Source of the DNA: Burkholderiaceae bacterium
GTDB lineage: Bacteria; Pseudomonadota; Gammaproteobacteria; Burkholderiales; Burkholderiaceae_C
NCBI GenBank assembly: GCA_024235895.1
Contig: JACKLM010000008.1
Coordinates: forward strand, 62,001-126,000
Length of the DNA: 64,000 nucleotides
Reading direction: 5' to 3'
In this document: one piece after another, positions 20,997 through 30,391 of the stretch
Layout: each line of letters begins with the position of its first letter
Position numbering within the stretch: position 1 is the first letter of the stretch
Program-made: the position numbers and the translations under genes
The notes under the pieces: model-generated
Seen by the model: only the letters and a program-made list of their open reading frames with translations
Databases searched by the model: none
What the model was told of the DNA's origin: nothing

Positions 20997-21794
20997 TCAG
21001 TTCAGCTGGTTGCGGTAGTGGTGCGCGGCGGTGTGGTACAGGCCGCGGCGCAGCTCGACCGGGCGGTCGCCGTAGGTGTACGACAGCCGCTCGACCGACA
21101 GCAGCGGCGCGCCGACGCCGACCTCCAGCAAGCGCGCGGCCTCGTCGTCGGCCGCCACGGCGCGGACCTTCTCGTCGGCGCGGATCATGCGTACGCCGAA
21201 CTCGGCCTCGAAGAAGGCGTACATCGGCCCACGCTGGCCCGACAGCCGCTCCGCGCTCAGCCCCTTGAACAGCGCCGCCGGCAGCCAGATCTCGTCGAAG
21301 ACGACCGGCCGCGGCCGGCCGTCGATCTCGGCCAGCAGGAGCCGGCGCACCTGCCACACCGACTCGCTGGCCTTCAGGCCCAGCGCGCGCGCGACCTCGG
21401 CCGGTGCGCGCAGGCGACGGCAGTCCAGGAAGCGCCGGCGCATGCCCGCCGCCGCGCCGTCGTCGCGTTGCAGGCGCAGGAAGCGGTACTGCGTGCGCTC
21501 CTCGGCATGGGTGGCGACGAAGGTGCCCTTGCCCTGGCGGCGCACGAGCAGGTTGTCGGTCGCGAGTTCGTCGATCGCCTTGCGCACCGTGCCCTGGCTG
21601 ACCTTGTACCGCGTCGCCAGGTCGATCTCGCTGGGGATGACCTCGCCCGGCTTCCACTCGCCGCCTTGCAGGCTGCGCAGCAGCAGTTCCTTGATCTGCT
21701 GGTACAGCGGGCTGAACGACGGCGTCGCCTCGGCCACGGGATCGGGCAGGCCGGATCCCGGTGCAAGGATGGTGGCGGCGGACGGGTCGGCCAT
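20997..21794 (-). CDS. GntR family regulator, HutC/UTRA type
   Basis: A 265-residue transcription factor with an N-terminal winged helix (about residues 28-95: LYQQIKELLLRSLQGGEW, IPSEIDLATRYKVSQGTVR, LVRRQGKGTFV) and a C-terminal UTRA ligand-binding domain (about 105-260) with the conserved pattern PVVFDEIWLPAALFKGL and a final RRGLYHTAAHHYRNQL. It lies between the sdh operon (same strand, downstream) and the divergent mdh gene. The palindrome 9 bases before its start codon suggests autoregulation along with control of mdh and sdh. The effector is unknown; a TCA intermediate would fit the context. Confidence 0.88.
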   Translation of the reverse strand: MADPSAATILAPGSGLPDPVAEATPSFSPLYQQIKELLLRSLQGGEWKPGEVIPSEIDLATRYKVSQGTVRKAIDELATDNLLVRRQGKGTFVATHAEERTQYRFLRLQRDDGAAAGMRRRFLDCRRLRAPAEVARALGLKASESVWQVRRLLLAEIDGRPRPVVFDEIWLPAALFKGLSAERLSGQRGPMYAFFEAEFGVRMIRADEKVRAVAADDEAARLLEVGVGAPLLSVERLSYTYGDRPVELRRGLYHTAAHHYRNQLN

Positions 21795-21802
21795 GGCCTA
21801 TT

Positions 21803-21822
21803 GTCTTACATAAGACATAAGA
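21803..21822. promoter_or_regulatory. Candidate operator for the GntR regulator
   Basis: GTCTTA-CA-TAAGAC at 21803-21816 is a perfect 6+6 palindrome with a 2-base spacer and fits the GT...AC pattern of GntR/HutC operators. A further half-site copy (CATAAGA, 21816-21822) overlaps it as a direct repeat. It lies between the divergent gntR and mdh genes in the only AT-richer stretch of the spacer. Confidence 0.6.
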
Positions 21823-21933
21823 GTCCAGTCAGGCGCGCCGCCTTACACTCGGGGCACGCGCCCGGCGCCCTGCGCCGCGCCCCCGACGCACCGCCGCAAC
21901 CGACCCTTCCACTGTCTCTTCGAGGAGCCCCCC

Positions 21934-22920
21934 ATGAGCAAGAAACCCGTCCGCGTGGCCGTCACCGGCGCCGCCGGCCAGATCGGCTATGCCCTGCTGT
22001 TCCGCATCGCCTCCGGCGAGATGCTCGGCAAGGATCAGCCCGTCGTCCTGCAGCTGCTCGAGATCCCCGACGAGAAGGCGCAGAAGGCGCTCAAGGGCGT
22101 GATGATGGAGCTCGAGGACTGCGCCTTCCCGCTTCTCGCCGGCATGGAGGGCCATGCCGACCCGAAGACCGCGTTCAAGGACTCCGACTACGCGCTGCTC
22201 GTCGGCGCACGCCCGCGCGGCCCTGGCATGGAGCGCGCCGACCTGCTGGCCGCCAACGCGCAGATCTTCACCGCGCAGGGCAAGGCGCTGGACGCCGTGG
22301 CGTCGCGCGACGTGCGGGTGCTGGTCGTCGGCAACCCGGCCAACACCAATGCCTACATCGCGATGAAGTCCGCACCCGGCCTGCCGGCGAAGAATTTCAC
22401 CTCGATGATGCGGCTGGATCACAACCGCGCACTGTCGCAGATCGCGCTGAAGACCGGCAAACCGGTGGCGAGCATCCGCAAGCTGTGCGTGTGGGGTAAC
22501 CACAGCCCGTCGATGTACGCCGACTACCGCTTCGCGACCATCGACGGCGCCAGCGTCGAGGACATGATCGCCGACCAGGTCTGGAACAAGGAGGTCTTCC
22601 TGCCGACCGTCGGCAAGCGCGGCGCGGCGATCATCGACGCGCGCGGCCTGTCGTCGGCGGCATCGGCCGCCAATGCCGCGATCGACCACATGCGCGACTG
22701 GGCGCTGGGGACGAACGGCGAGTGGGTCACGATGGGCGTGCGCAGCCAGGGCGAGTACGGCATCCCGAAGGACGTCATGTTCGGCTACCCGGTCACCTGC
22801 GCCGGCGGCGAGTACAGCATCGTCGAGGGACTGCAGATCGACGAATTCAGCCGCAGCTGCATCGACAAGACGCTGGCCGAGCTGATGGGCGAGCAGGACG
22901 GCGTGCGCCACCTGCTCTGA
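21934..22920 (+). CDS. mdh: Malate dehydrogenase
   Basis: NAD-dependent malate dehydrogenase, oxidising malate to oxaloacetate. The 328-residue protein is of the type with a long N-terminal lobe, close to cytosolic [22 protein letters not shown] for nucleotide binding, [19 protein letters not shown] with substrate Arg residues in the mobile loop, [14 protein letters not shown], and the Asp/His pair in MRLDHNRAL and [12 protein letters not shown]. It is divergent from gntR and preceded by the shared operator, and a GAGGAG ribosome binding site precedes its ATG. Confidence 0.97.
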   Translation: MSKKPVRVAVTGAAGQIGYALLFRIASGEMLGKDQPVVLQLLEIPDEKAQKALKGVMMELEDCAFPLLAGMEGHADPKTAFKDSDYALLVGARPRGPGMERADLLAANAQIFTAQGKALDAVASRDVRVLVVGNPANTNAYIAMKSAPGLPAKNFTSMMRLDHNRALSQIALKTGKPVASIRKLCVWGNHSPSMYADYRFATIDGASVEDMIADQVWNKEVFLPTVGKRGAAIIDARGLSSAASAANAAIDHMRDWALGTNGEWVTMGVRSQGEYGIPKDVMFGYPVTCAGGEYSIVEGLQIDEFSRSCIDKTLAELMGEQDGVRHLL

Positions 22921-22965
22921 CGCGGCGGCCGGGCGCGAACGCTCTCAGTGGCCGAGCGCAGGGCT

Positions 22966-22981
22966 TGGCGCTACCCTTGCA
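22966..22981 (+). promoter_or_regulatory. Possible sigma-54 promoter before the citE-like gene
   Basis: TGGCGCTACCCTTGCA matches the sigma-54 consensus TGGCAC-N5-TTGCA with a single change, and has the invariant GG and GC separated by 10 bases. The citE-like start codon is 78 bases downstream. No activator site was recognised. Confidence 0.35.
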
Positions 22982-23059
22982 GCATGTCGGGCCATCGGAG
23001 GGCCCTCGCACGGCCCGACAGACTGCCGGCTGCCCCAGCCGCCCCGACCCGAGCCTGCC

Positions 23060-24058
23060 ATGAACGACCGCGCCCCCCTGCACCCCCGCGATGCCCTGTT
23101 CGACCCCGGCGAGCCTGCCGCGACGCCGCTTCCGGTGTGCGACCACTACGCCGGCGTGGAGGAGCGCATGCGCAAGGCCTTGGCGCTGCAGGCCGAGCGC
23201 GGGCCGGTGTTCGACGTCACGCTGGACAACGAGGACGGCGCGCCGGTCGGCGGCGAGATCGAGCAGGCGCACCTGATCGCCGAACTGCTCGCCGGCCCCG
23301 ACAACCGCTTCGGCCGCGTCGGCGTGCGGGTGCTGCCGGTCGACCATCCCCGATTCGGCGAGGTGCTGGCGATCGTGCTGGCGTCGCCCGTGAGGCCGGC
23401 CTACCTGATGCTGCCCAAGCCGGGCGGGGTGGCCGACGTGCAGCGCGCCGCCGAAGCCGTGGGCGCCGCGCGCGGTGGCGACGTCCCGCTGCACGCGCTG
23501 GTCGAGACGCACGGCGCGCTGCGCGAGGTCCAGGCGATCGCGGCCCACCCGCGCATCGAGTCGCTGTCGTTCGGGCTGATGGACTTCGTCTCCGCGCACC
23601 GTGGCGCGATCCCGCTGGCGGCGATGAGCGTCAAGGGCCAGTTCGAGCACCCGCTGGTCGTGCGCGCCAAGCTCGAGATCGCCGCCGCCTGCCACGCGCA
23701 CGGCAAGGTGCCGTCGCACTGCGTGGTGACCGAATTCAAGCATCCGGCCGCGCTGCAGGCGGCGGCCACGCGCGCGACGCGCGAATTCGGCTACACGCGC
23801 ATGTGGAGCATCCATCCCGCACAGCTGCAGCCCATCCTGGACGCGTTCGCGCCGACCACGGCCGAGGTCGACCAGGCGATCGAGATCCTGCTGGCGGCGC
23901 AGGCCGCACACTGGGCGCCTATCCGTCACCGCGACACGCTGCACGACCGTGCCAGCTACCGCTACTTCTGGCACGTGCTCGAGCGTGCGCACCGCACCTC
24001 CGGCAGCACCGGCGAGCAGTTGCCGGCCGAGGTGCGGGCCGCGTTCTTCAGCGACTGA
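23060..24058 (+). CDS. HpcH/HpaI aldolase / citrate lyase beta-like protein
   Basis: A 332-residue TIM-barrel lyase of the HpcH/HpaI-CitE superfamily, which cleaves or forms acyl-CoA thioesters such as malyl- or citramalyl-CoA. Seen are FDVTLDNEDGAPVG, LMLPKPGGVADVQ, the catalytic ALVETHGALREVQAI, and LSFGLMDFVSAHRG, where the Glu and Asp would bind Mg. No citrate lyase alpha or gamma partner is nearby, so it is not a true citrate lyase subunit. In this TCA block a role in C4-C5 acyl-CoA metabolism is likely, but the substrate cannot be read from the sequence. Confidence 0.85.
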   Translation: MNDRAPLHPRDALFDPGEPAATPLPVCDHYAGVEERMRKALALQAERGPVFDVTLDNEDGAPVGGEIEQAHLIAELLAGPDNRFGRVGVRVLPVDHPRFGEVLAIVLASPVRPAYLMLPKPGGVADVQRAAEAVGAARGGDVPLHALVETHGALREVQAIAAHPRIESLSFGLMDFVSAHRGAIPLAAMSVKGQFEHPLVVRAKLEIAAACHAHGKVPSHCVVTEFKHPAALQAAATRATREFGYTRMWSIHPAQLQPILDAFAPTTAEVDQAIEILLAAQAAHWAPIRHRDTLHDRASYRYFWHVLERAHRTSGSTGEQLPAEVRAAFFSD

Positions 24059-24133
24059 GCCGCTGACACGGGCGCAGTCGCCGACCTGCCCGACGGCGCC
24101 CGACGCGCGGCCGCGTTGCGGCCGGACGGCGGT

Positions 24134-24514
24134 TCAAAGCTGGGTCGAGACCGACCCGACGCGGACCACGAGCGCGCCGCGCGCCCAGGGGAACTTCTCG
24201 CGCACCAGGTCGACATGCTCGCCCGCGGCGACGATCTCACCCGTGCCGTCGATCACGCAACCCTGGCCCGGACTGCGCGTGCCCTGCACCTTGCGCGACG
24301 CCACCATCAGCTGGATGCGGCCGTTCGCGCGCAGGTTCTGCTCGGTGCGCTGGAAGCGCCCGACCGGAAAGACGACGACTTCGCCCGGCTCGACGATGCG
24401 CATGTAGCTGCCCCAGTGCCCCGCAAGGTGCGGGCCCTCGGGGCCGTTCGTCACGATCGTCACGTACTCGGTCGCGTCGCAGACCTCGCGGCACACCCCA
24501 TCGATCTTCGCCAT
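24134..24514 (-). CDS. Pyridoxamine 5'-phosphate oxidase-like flavin-fold protein
   Basis: A 126-residue protein resembling the flavin-binding split-barrel of the pyridoxamine phosphate oxidase group. It begins MAKIDGVCREVCDATEYVTI, continues with NGPEGPHLAGHWGSYMRI and VVFPVGRFQRTEQNLRAN, where Arg and Gln typically contact the flavin phosphate, and ends in a second small strand-rich part with the motif GQGCVIDGTGEI. The start follows a GGAGGGT ribosome binding site. It is on the opposite strand from its neighbours and its role is unknown; flavin reductase or heme/pyridoxine-related activity is possible. Confidence 0.72.
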   Translation of the reverse strand: MAKIDGVCREVCDATEYVTIVTNGPEGPHLAGHWGSYMRIVEPGEVVVFPVGRFQRTEQNLRANGRIQLMVASRKVQGTRSPGQGCVIDGTGEIVAAGEHVDLVREKFPWARGALVVRVGSVSTQL

Positions 24515-24672
24515 CGAACCCTCCAAGCATGCAAGTCCCGCGACGATAGCGCGGCGGCCGCAGCCCGCCTTGATCCTGTTCCTCAAACGGCGTGAACGGC
24601 GTGCGCGCGTGCGCCCCTCCCGCGCCCCCGGCACGACGACGCAAGCCCCCCCCCGCCAGCCCTGCCCTGCGC

Positions 24673-24711
24673 GTGGATATGATGGTATGGGTATGTATAA
24701 TTCGTGCATAC
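24673..24711 (+). promoter_or_regulatory. Promoter with operator-like palindrome of the toxin-antitoxin pair
   Basis: A perfect TATAAT (24696-24701) lies 17 bases after GTGGAT (24673-24678), a weak -35. The -10 is framed by the inverted repeat GTATG (24691-24695) and CATAC (24707-24711). Repeated TATG words precede it. This is one of the most AT-rich patches of the window and fits autorepression by the AbrB-type antitoxin. Confidence 0.6.
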
Positions 24712-24748
24712 TTCGGCGCACCCGATAGCCCACGTTCCAGGAGCCGCC

Positions 24749-25009
24749 ATGGAAGCCACCGTCGCCGAGCGCGGACAGATCACGCTGCCCAAGGCCGTGC
24801 GCGACGCGCTGGGCCTGACCAAGGGCACCAAGCTCAAGGTCGAGCTCGACGGCGGTCGCATCGTGCTTCGCAAGGAGGTCAAGGATGCGCTGTCGCGCAT
24901 GCGCGGGCGCATCAAGCTGCCGCCGGGCGTCACGCCCGACGACATCATGCGCGAGCTGCGCGGCCGCGCCCCCGGCGACCCCTACCCTGGCCCGGACGAC
25001 AACGCGTGA
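24749..25009 (+). CDS. vapB: AbrB/MazE-type antitoxin
   Basis: An 86-residue protein with an N-terminal SpoVT-AbrB swapped-hairpin DNA-binding domain (MEATVAERGQITLPKAVRDA, then GLTKGTKLKVELDGGRIVLR) and a C-terminal part that would wrap around the toxin. An AGGAG ribosome binding site lies 5 bases before this ATG; the open frame further upstream would place the start inside the promoter palindrome. Its stop overlaps the toxin start (GTGA). As the antitoxin it should neutralise the PIN nuclease and repress the promoter at 24673-24711. Confidence 0.85.
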   Translation: MEATVAERGQITLPKAVRDALGLTKGTKLKVELDGGRIVLRKEVKDALSRMRGRIKLPPGVTPDDIMRELRGRAPGDPYPGPDDNA

Positions 25010-25428
25010 TCGCCGTCGACACCTCCGTGCTCGTCGACTACATCGGCGACGGGCCGCTCGCCGAGGCCGCCGAGGATGCACTGCGCGCCGCGCTGTCGGT
25101 CGGCCCGGTCGTGGCCTGCGAGGTCGTGGTCAGCGAGGTCGTCGCCGGTCTCGGTCATAGCGACGTCGTCATGGAGACCTTGGAAGCGGTCGGCATCGGC
25201 TACGCGCCGCTCGAACTGCGCGCCGCGGTGCGTGCCGGCGAGATGCAGCGCCGCTACCGGGAACGCTTGCGCCGCGGCACCGAGCCTCGCCCAGCGCAAC
25301 CACGCACCGTGCCCGACTTCCTGATCGGCGCCCACGCCCTGCTTCAGTGCCAGGGGCTGATCACGCGCGACGCCGGGTTCTTCCGCGACTACTTCAAGGG
25401 CCTGAAGCTCATCGTGCCCCAAGCCTGA
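25006..25428 (+). CDS. vapC: PIN-domain toxin (VapC-like ribonuclease)
   Basis: A 140-residue PIN-domain protein, expected to be a Mg-dependent ribonuclease toxin. The acidic active-site residues are in place: Asp5 (IAVDTSVLVDY), Glu44 (VVSEVVAG), Asp104 (VPDFLIGAHAL) and Asp122 (LITRDAGFF). It starts with GTG and overlaps the antitoxin stop by 4 bases, the standard toxin-antitoxin coupling. The pair lies between a citE-like gene and acnB. The target RNA is unknown; VapC proteins usually cut tRNA or rRNA. Confidence 0.87.
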   Translation: MIAVDTSVLVDYIGDGPLAEAAEDALRAALSVGPVVACEVVVSEVVAGLGHSDVVMETLEAVGIGYAPLELRAAVRAGEMQRRYRERLRRGTEPRPAQPRTVPDFLIGAHALLQCQGLITRDAGFFRDYFKGLKLIVPQA

Positions 25429-25491
25429 TGCAGGCCTGAGAGCCTGCACACCGCCCCGTTCATCCCACCCTCCAGCGTACCGAGAACCACC

Positions 25492-28095
25492 ATGCTGCAA
25501 GCCTACCGTGAACATGCCGCCGAACGCGCCGCGCTCGGCATCCCGCCGCTGCCACTGTCGGCCGCGCAGACCGCCGAGCTGATCGAGCTGATCAAGAACC
25601 CGCCGGCCGGCGAGGAGGCCTTCCTGGTCGAGTTGCTGACCCACCGCGTGCCGCCGGGCGTCGACGACGCCGCCAAGGTCAAGGCCAGCTTCCTGGCCGC
25701 CGTCGCGCACGGCGACCTCGCCGTCGGCCTGGTTTCCAAGGCCAAGGCCACCGAGCTGCTGGGCACCATGGTCGGCGGCTACAACGTCAGGCCGCTGATC
25801 GACCTGCTCGACGACGCCGAGGTAGCCGACGTCGCCGCCGCGGCGCTGAAGGGCACGCTGCTGATGTTCGACGCCTTCCACGACGTCGCCGAGAAGGCCC
25901 GGGCCGGTCACGCGAAGGCCAGGGAGGTCGTCCAGAGCTGGGCCGACGCCGAGTGGTTCACCAGCCGCCCCGAGGTCCCGCGCAAGATCACGGTCACCGT
26001 CTTCAAGGTCCCGGGCGAGACCAACACCGACGACCTCTCCCCGGCGCCCGACGCCTGGAGCCGCCCGGACATCCCGCTGCACTACCTCGCGATGCTGAAG
26101 AATACGCGGCCCGACGCCGCCTTCGCGCCCGAGGAGGACGGCAAGCGCGGCCCGATCGCGTTCATCGAGGCTCTGAAGAAGAAGGGCCACCTGGTGGCCT
26201 ATGTCGGCGACGTCGTCGGCACCGGCTCGTCGCGCAAGAGCGCGACCAACAGCGTGATCTGGGCCACCGGCGAGGACATCCCGTTCGTGCCGAACAAGCG
26301 CTTCGGCGGCGTCACGCTGGGCGGCAAGATCGCGCCGATCTTCTTCAACACGCAGGAGGACTCGGGCGCGCTGCCGATCGAGGTCGAGGTCTCGGCGCTC
26401 GAGATGGGCGACGTGATCGACATCTTCCCGTATGACGGCCGGATCGAGAAGAACGGCCAGACGGTCGCCCGGTTCGAGCTCAAGAGCGAGGTGCTGCTCG
26501 ACGAGGTGCGCGCCGGCGGCCGCATCAACCTGATCATCGGCCGCAGCCTGACGGCCAAGGCGCGCGAGTTTCTCGGCCTGCCGGCGAGCGCCGCGTTCCG
26601 CCTGCCGGTGGCGCCGAAGGACACGGGCAAGGGCTACACGCTGGCGCAGAAGATGGTCGGCCGCGCCTGCGGCCTGCCCGAGGTGAACGGGGCGCAACAA
26701 GGCATCCGCCCCGGCACCTACTGCGAGCCGCACATGACCAGCGTCGGCAGCCAGGATACGACCGGGCCGATGACGCGCGACGAGCTCAAGGACCTGGCCT
26801 GCCTGGGATTCAGCGCCGATCTCGTGATGCAGAGCTTCTGCCACACCGCGGCCTACCCCAAGCCGGTGGACGTGAAGACGCACCGCGAGCTGCCGGCCTT
26901 CATCAGCACGCGCGGCGGTATCGCGCTGCGACCGGGCGACGGCGTGATCCACAGCTGGCTCAACCGCATGCTGCTGCCCGATACGGTCGGCACCGGCGGC
27001 GACAGCCATACGCGATTCCCGATCGGGATCAGCTTCCCGGCCGGCTCCGGGCTGGTGGCCTTCGCCGCCGCCACCGGTGTGATGCCGCTGGACATGCCCG
27101 AGAGCGTGCTGGTGCGATTCAAGGGCGCGATGCAGCCCGGCATCACGCTGCGCGACCTGGTGCACGCGATCCCCTACGCGGCCATCGAGCGGGGCCTGCT
27201 GACGGTGGCCAAGGCGGGCAAGAAGAATATCTTCAGCGGCCGCATCCTCGAGATCGAGGGCCTGCCGGACCTGAAGGTCGAGCAGGCCTTCGAGCTGTCC
27301 GACGCCAGCGCCGAGCGCAGCGCCGCCGGCTGCACGGTGAAGCTCGACCAGGCGCCGATCGTCGAGTACCTCCACAGCAACATCGTGCTGCTGAAGAACA
27401 TGATCGCCGACGGCTACCAGGACCGGCGCAGCCTCGAGCGCCGCATCCGCAAGATGCAGGAGTGGCTCGCCGCGCCATCGCTGCTCGAAGCCGACAAGGA
27501 CGCCGAGTACGCCGCGGTGATCGAGATCGACCTGGCCGAGATCACCGAGCCGCTGCTGTGCTGCCCGAACGACCCGGACGATGTCAAGCCGCTGTCGCAG
27601 GTGCAGAACACGAAGATCGACGAAGCCTTCATCGGATCGTGCATGACCAACATCGGCCACTTCCGCGCCGCGAGCAAGCTGCTGGAAGGCAGGCGCGACA
27701 TCCCGGTCAAGCTGTGGGTCGCGCCGCCGACCAAGATGGACGCCGCCGAACTGACCAAGGAAGGTCATTACGCCAACTTCGGCAGCGCCGGCGCGCGCAC
27801 CGAAATGCCGGGCTGCAGCCTGTGCATGGGCAACCAGGCCCAGGTGCGCGAGGGCGCGACGGTGGTCTCGACCAGCACACGCAACTTCCCGAACCGGCTG
27901 GGCAAGAATACCAACGTCTTCCTCGCCTCGGCCGAACTCGCGGCGATCGCGTCGCGCCTGGGCCGCCTGCCGACGGTGGCCGAGTACCACGCCGACATGG
28001 GCGTGATCAACGCCGATGCGGGCAAGGTCTACCGCTACATGAACTTCGACCGCATCGAGGAGTACGCGCAGGCGGCGAGCTCGGTCGCGGTCTGA
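25492..28095 (+). CDS. acnB: Aconitate hydratase B
   Basis: AcnB isomerises citrate to isocitrate via aconitate and is the main TCA aconitase of many proteobacteria. The 867-residue protein has the AcnB-specific N-terminal HEAT-like domain ([20 protein letters not shown], then [13 protein letters not shown]), the swivel domain with [20 protein letters not shown], and the catalytic domains with [21 protein letters not shown] and [15 protein letters not shown], whose cysteines bind the [4Fe-4S] cluster together with the Cys in [13 protein letters not shown]. It is 63 bases after the toxin gene. Confidence 0.97.
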   Translation: MLQAYREHAAERAALGIPPLPLSAAQTAELIELIKNPPAGEEAFLVELLTHRVPPGVDDAAKVKASFLAAVAHGDLAVGLVSKAKATELLGTMVGGYNVRPLIDLLDDAEVADVAAAALKGTLLMFDAFHDVAEKARAGHAKAREVVQSWADAEWFTSRPEVPRKITVTVFKVPGETNTDDLSPAPDAWSRPDIPLHYLAMLKNTRPDAAFAPEEDGKRGPIAFIEALKKKGHLVAYVGDVVGTGSSRKSATNSVIWATGEDIPFVPNKRFGGVTLGGKIAPIFFNTQEDSGALPIEVEVSALEMGDVIDIFPYDGRIEKNGQTVARFELKSEVLLDEVRAGGRINLIIGRSLTAKAREFLGLPASAAFRLPVAPKDTGKGYTLAQKMVGRACGLPEVNGAQQGIRPGTYCEPHMTSVGSQDTTGPMTRDELKDLACLGFSADLVMQSFCHTAAYPKPVDVKTHRELPAFISTRGGIALRPGDGVIHSWLNRMLLPDTVGTGGDSHTRFPIGISFPAGSGLVAFAAATGVMPLDMPESVLVRFKGAMQPGITLRDLVHAIPYAAIERGLLTVAKAGKKNIFSGRILEIEGLPDLKVEQAFELSDASAERSAAGCTVKLDQAPIVEYLHSNIVLLKNMIADGYQDRRSLERRIRKMQEWLAAPSLLEADKDAEYAAVIEIDLAEITEPLLCCPNDPDDVKPLSQVQNTKIDEAFIGSCMTNIGHFRAASKLLEGRRDIPVKLWVAPPTKMDAAELTKEGHYANFGSAGARTEMPGCSLCMGNQAQVREGATVVSTSTRNFPNRLGKNTNVFLASAELAAIASRLGRLPTVAEYHADMGVINADAGKVYRYMNFDRIEEYAQAASSVAV

Positions 28096-28099
28096 GCGA

Positions 28100-28160
28100 C
28101 GGCCCGCGCCCGGGGTCGGGCCGCGGGTCGATTGGCGGGCGGGGCCGCCTTGGGGCGGCC
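28100..28160. terminator. Two stem-loops between convergent acnB and GGDEF genes
   Basis: First stem CGGCCCG/CGGGCCG (28100-28106 with 28117-28123), second stem GGCCGCC-TTGG-GGCGGCC (28143-28160). They lie between the acnB stop and the stop of the convergent gene. Neither has a T-run, so efficient intrinsic termination is uncertain. Confidence 0.4.
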
Positions 28161-28213
28161 TCGTCGTTCCCGAGGCGCAGGGGCGCAGCCGCGCGCGAGG
28201 CCGCGCCGCGCGC

Positions 28214-29236
28214 TCAGGCGACCGTGACGCGGTTGCGCCCGCCGTGCTTGGACTGGTACAGCGCGGCGTCGGCGCGCGCGATGAGCGAGGTCGCGTCGTC
28301 GCCGGCGCGCGCAACGGTGACGCCGGCGGAGATCGTCACGCCGGCGATCCTGCGGTCGGTCTGGCGCTGGCGCACCGGCATCCCCGGCGTCGCGGCGCGG
28401 ATCCGCTCGGCCAGCTCGGCCGCCTCGTCGGCGGTATGGCCAGGCAGCACGAGCGCGAACTCCTCGCCGCCGTAGCGCGCCGCCGCTGCGCCCGGCGCCT
28501 TGACGGTCTCGCGGAGCACGCGACCCAGCGCCTCGAGCACGCGGTCGCCCATCAGGTGGCCGTGCTCGTCGTTGATGCGCTTGAAGTGGTCGATGTCGAT
28601 CATCGCCAGCGCCAGCGACGCCGGCCGCCCGCGTGGCGACTCGAACAGCTCGCGCATACGCTGCTCGAAACCCTTGCGGTTGAGCACGCCGGTCAGCGCG
28701 CACATCACCGCTTCCTCGCGCGTGCGGTCGAGCTCGCCGCGCAGCCGTTCGATCTCCCCGCGGCTGCTCTGGACCTGCTCGCGCAGCACGTCCAGCGCCC
28801 CCTGCAGGCGCGAGGTGCTGGCGCGCATGCCATCGACTTCGGCCGCCACCGCCTGCGCGTCGCCGCCGGCCAGCGCACGGCTCAGCGCTTCGAGCCGCGG
28901 GGCGACCTCGCCCGCCGAGCCGCCGGCCTCGGCCGCCGACTGGCGCAACTCCTCCATCACGCGCTGCATGCTGCCGCTGACGCGGGCCGCGGTCTCGGGG
29001 TCGAGCTCGGCGACATGGTCGAGGTGCAGGCGCGCGATCGCGGCATCGTCGAGCTTGCCGCCGCCGGCCAGGTGGTTCTCGACCGCCGCGCTCAGCCTCG
29101 CATTGATCCCCGCCAAGTGCTCATACCATACGGCGTAGGTCATCGGGTTGAACGCGGCCGGGTGCTGGCTCATCCGTGGCAGCACCATGCGCAGCAGCTC
29201 GCCGCTGCGGCCCTGGGTGTCGTGGTAGCTCGTCAC
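28214..29236 (-). CDS. GGDEF domain protein, probable diguanylate cyclase
   Basis: A 340-residue protein with a long coiled-coil N-terminal half (about residues 40-175) and a C-terminal GGDEF domain with the active-site motif GGEEF at 256-260 and metal ligand Asp214 in IDIDHFKRINDEHGH. It should make cyclic di-GMP. Two changes stand out: the start of the domain reads CALTGVLNR where most have D-x-LTG, and the RxxD inhibitory-site motif before RYGGEEF is missing (APGA). No membrane segment or sensor domain is visible. The start is GTG by the longest frame; a later ATG (residue 17) is possible. It follows the peptide ABC operon by 135 bases on the same strand. Confidence 0.87.
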   Translation of the reverse strand: MTSYHDTQGRSGELLRMVLPRMSQHPAAFNPMTYAVWYEHLAGINARLSAAVENHLAGGGKLDDAAIARLHLDHVAELDPETAARVSGSMQRVMEELRQSAAEAGGSAGEVAPRLEALSRALAGGDAQAVAAEVDGMRASTSRLQGALDVLREQVQSSRGEIERLRGELDRTREEAVMCALTGVLNRKGFEQRMRELFESPRGRPASLALAMIDIDHFKRINDEHGHLMGDRVLEALGRVLRETVKAPGAAAARYGGEEFALVLPGHTADEAAELAERIRAATPGMPVRQRQTDRRIAGVTISAGVTVARAGDDATSLIARADAALYQSKHGGRNRVTVA

Positions 29237-29371
29237 GGGGGTCTTCGGGATCGGGGGTGGGAACTAGGCAGTGGCGGTGGACTATCGGCCTCGGACGCTC
29301 AGTCTTCAAGGCACCGATCGACGAAATCGGCAATTTGCACCCGTCACGCCTCCGCTGCCGCCATGCCCGCA

Positions 29372-30391
29372 TCAGGCATCGGCGGTCGCGCCGATCTCGT
29401 CGCGCCGGACGCAGGCCACCCGATGCAGGCGCACCGAGTCTGCCTGTGGCGCACCGACAGGCTCCAGCGCCGGGACGGCCTGCCTGCAGACCTCGGCCGC
29501 GTGCGCGCAGCGGCCGGCGAAGGCGCAGCCCGGCGGCAGCGCCATCGGGCTCGGCGTCTCGCCTTGCAGCGGCACCCGCTCGCGCCGGCGCCGCGGGTCG
29601 GCCACCGGGACCGCCTGCAGCAGCGCACGCGTGTACGGATGCGCCGGGGCGTCGAACAGCCGGTCCGCCGGCCCGATCTCGACCAGGCGGCCCAGGTACA
29701 TGATCGCGACCACGTCGCTGACATGCCGCACGACCGACAGGTCGTGGCTGATGAAGACATAGGCCAGCCCGCGCTCGCGCTGCAGCCGCACCATCAGGTT
29801 CAGCACCTGGCTCTGCACCGACACGTCCAGTGCCGAGACCGGCTCGTCGGCGATCACCAGCCGCGGGTCCAGCGCCAGCGCGCGCGCCACGCCGATGCGC
29901 TGGCGCTGGCCGCCGCTGAACTCGTTCGGGTAGCGCGCCATCACCTCGGGCGCCAGGCCGACCGTCTGCAGCAGCGCGGCGACGCGGTCGAGTTGCTCGG
30001 CCTTGTTGCCGATGCGGTGCACGACCAGCGGCTCGCGGACGATCTCGCCGACCGTCATGCGCGGGTTGAGCGATGCGTAAGGGTCCTGGAACACCATCTG
30101 GATCTCGCGCCGCAGCCGCTGCAGCTCGGCGCCGCGCGCATGCGCGAGGTCGCGGCCGTCGAAGCGCACCGTGCCCGCGGTCGGCTCCTCGAGCCGCATC
30201 AGCGTGCGCCCGAGCGTCGACTTGCCGCAGCCGGATTCGCCGACCAGCCCCAGCGTCTGCCCCGGCATGACGCTGAAGCTGACGCCGGCCACCGCACGCA
30301 CGGCGCCGACGGTGCGGCCGAACACCCCGCCGCGCACCGGGTAGTGCTTGTGCAGGTCGTCGACCTCGAGCAGCGGCGCGGCGGTCGTCAT
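29372..30391 (-). CDS. Peptide ABC transporter ATP-binding protein (OppF/DppF type)
   Basis: A 339-residue ATPase of the Opp/Dpp peptide importer family, second of the pair. Walker A is GESGCGKST, the Q-loop [18 protein letters not shown], the signature [14 protein letters not shown] and Walker [12 protein letters not shown]. The C-terminal zone with [13 protein letters not shown] and the Cys-rich ending ([16 protein letters not shown]) is typical of the family extension. It overlaps the partner ATPase gene by 4 bases (ATGA), and is the last gene of the transport operon. Confidence 0.93.
   Translation of the reverse strand: MTTAAPLLEVDDLHKHYPVRGGVFGRTVGAVRAVAGVSFSVMPGQTLGLVGESGCGKSTLGRTLMRLEEPTAGTVRFDGRDLAHARGAELQRLRREIQMVFQDPYASLNPRMTVGEIVREPLVVHRIGNKAEQLDRVAALLQTVGLAPEVMARYPNEFSGGQRQRIGVARALALDPRLVIADEPVSALDVSVQSQVLNLMVRLQRERGLAYVFISHDLSVVRHVSDVVAIMYLGRLVEIGPADRLFDAPAHPYTRALLQAVPVADPRRRRERVPLQGETPSPMALPPGCAFAGRCAHAAEVCRQAVPALEPVGAPQADSVRLHRVACVRRDEIGATADA

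Noticed and set aside
24560..24590. FNR-like sequence TTGAT...CTCAA before the flavin-fold gene
   Set aside because: The half-site spacing is wrong for FNR (17 instead of 14 bases overall).
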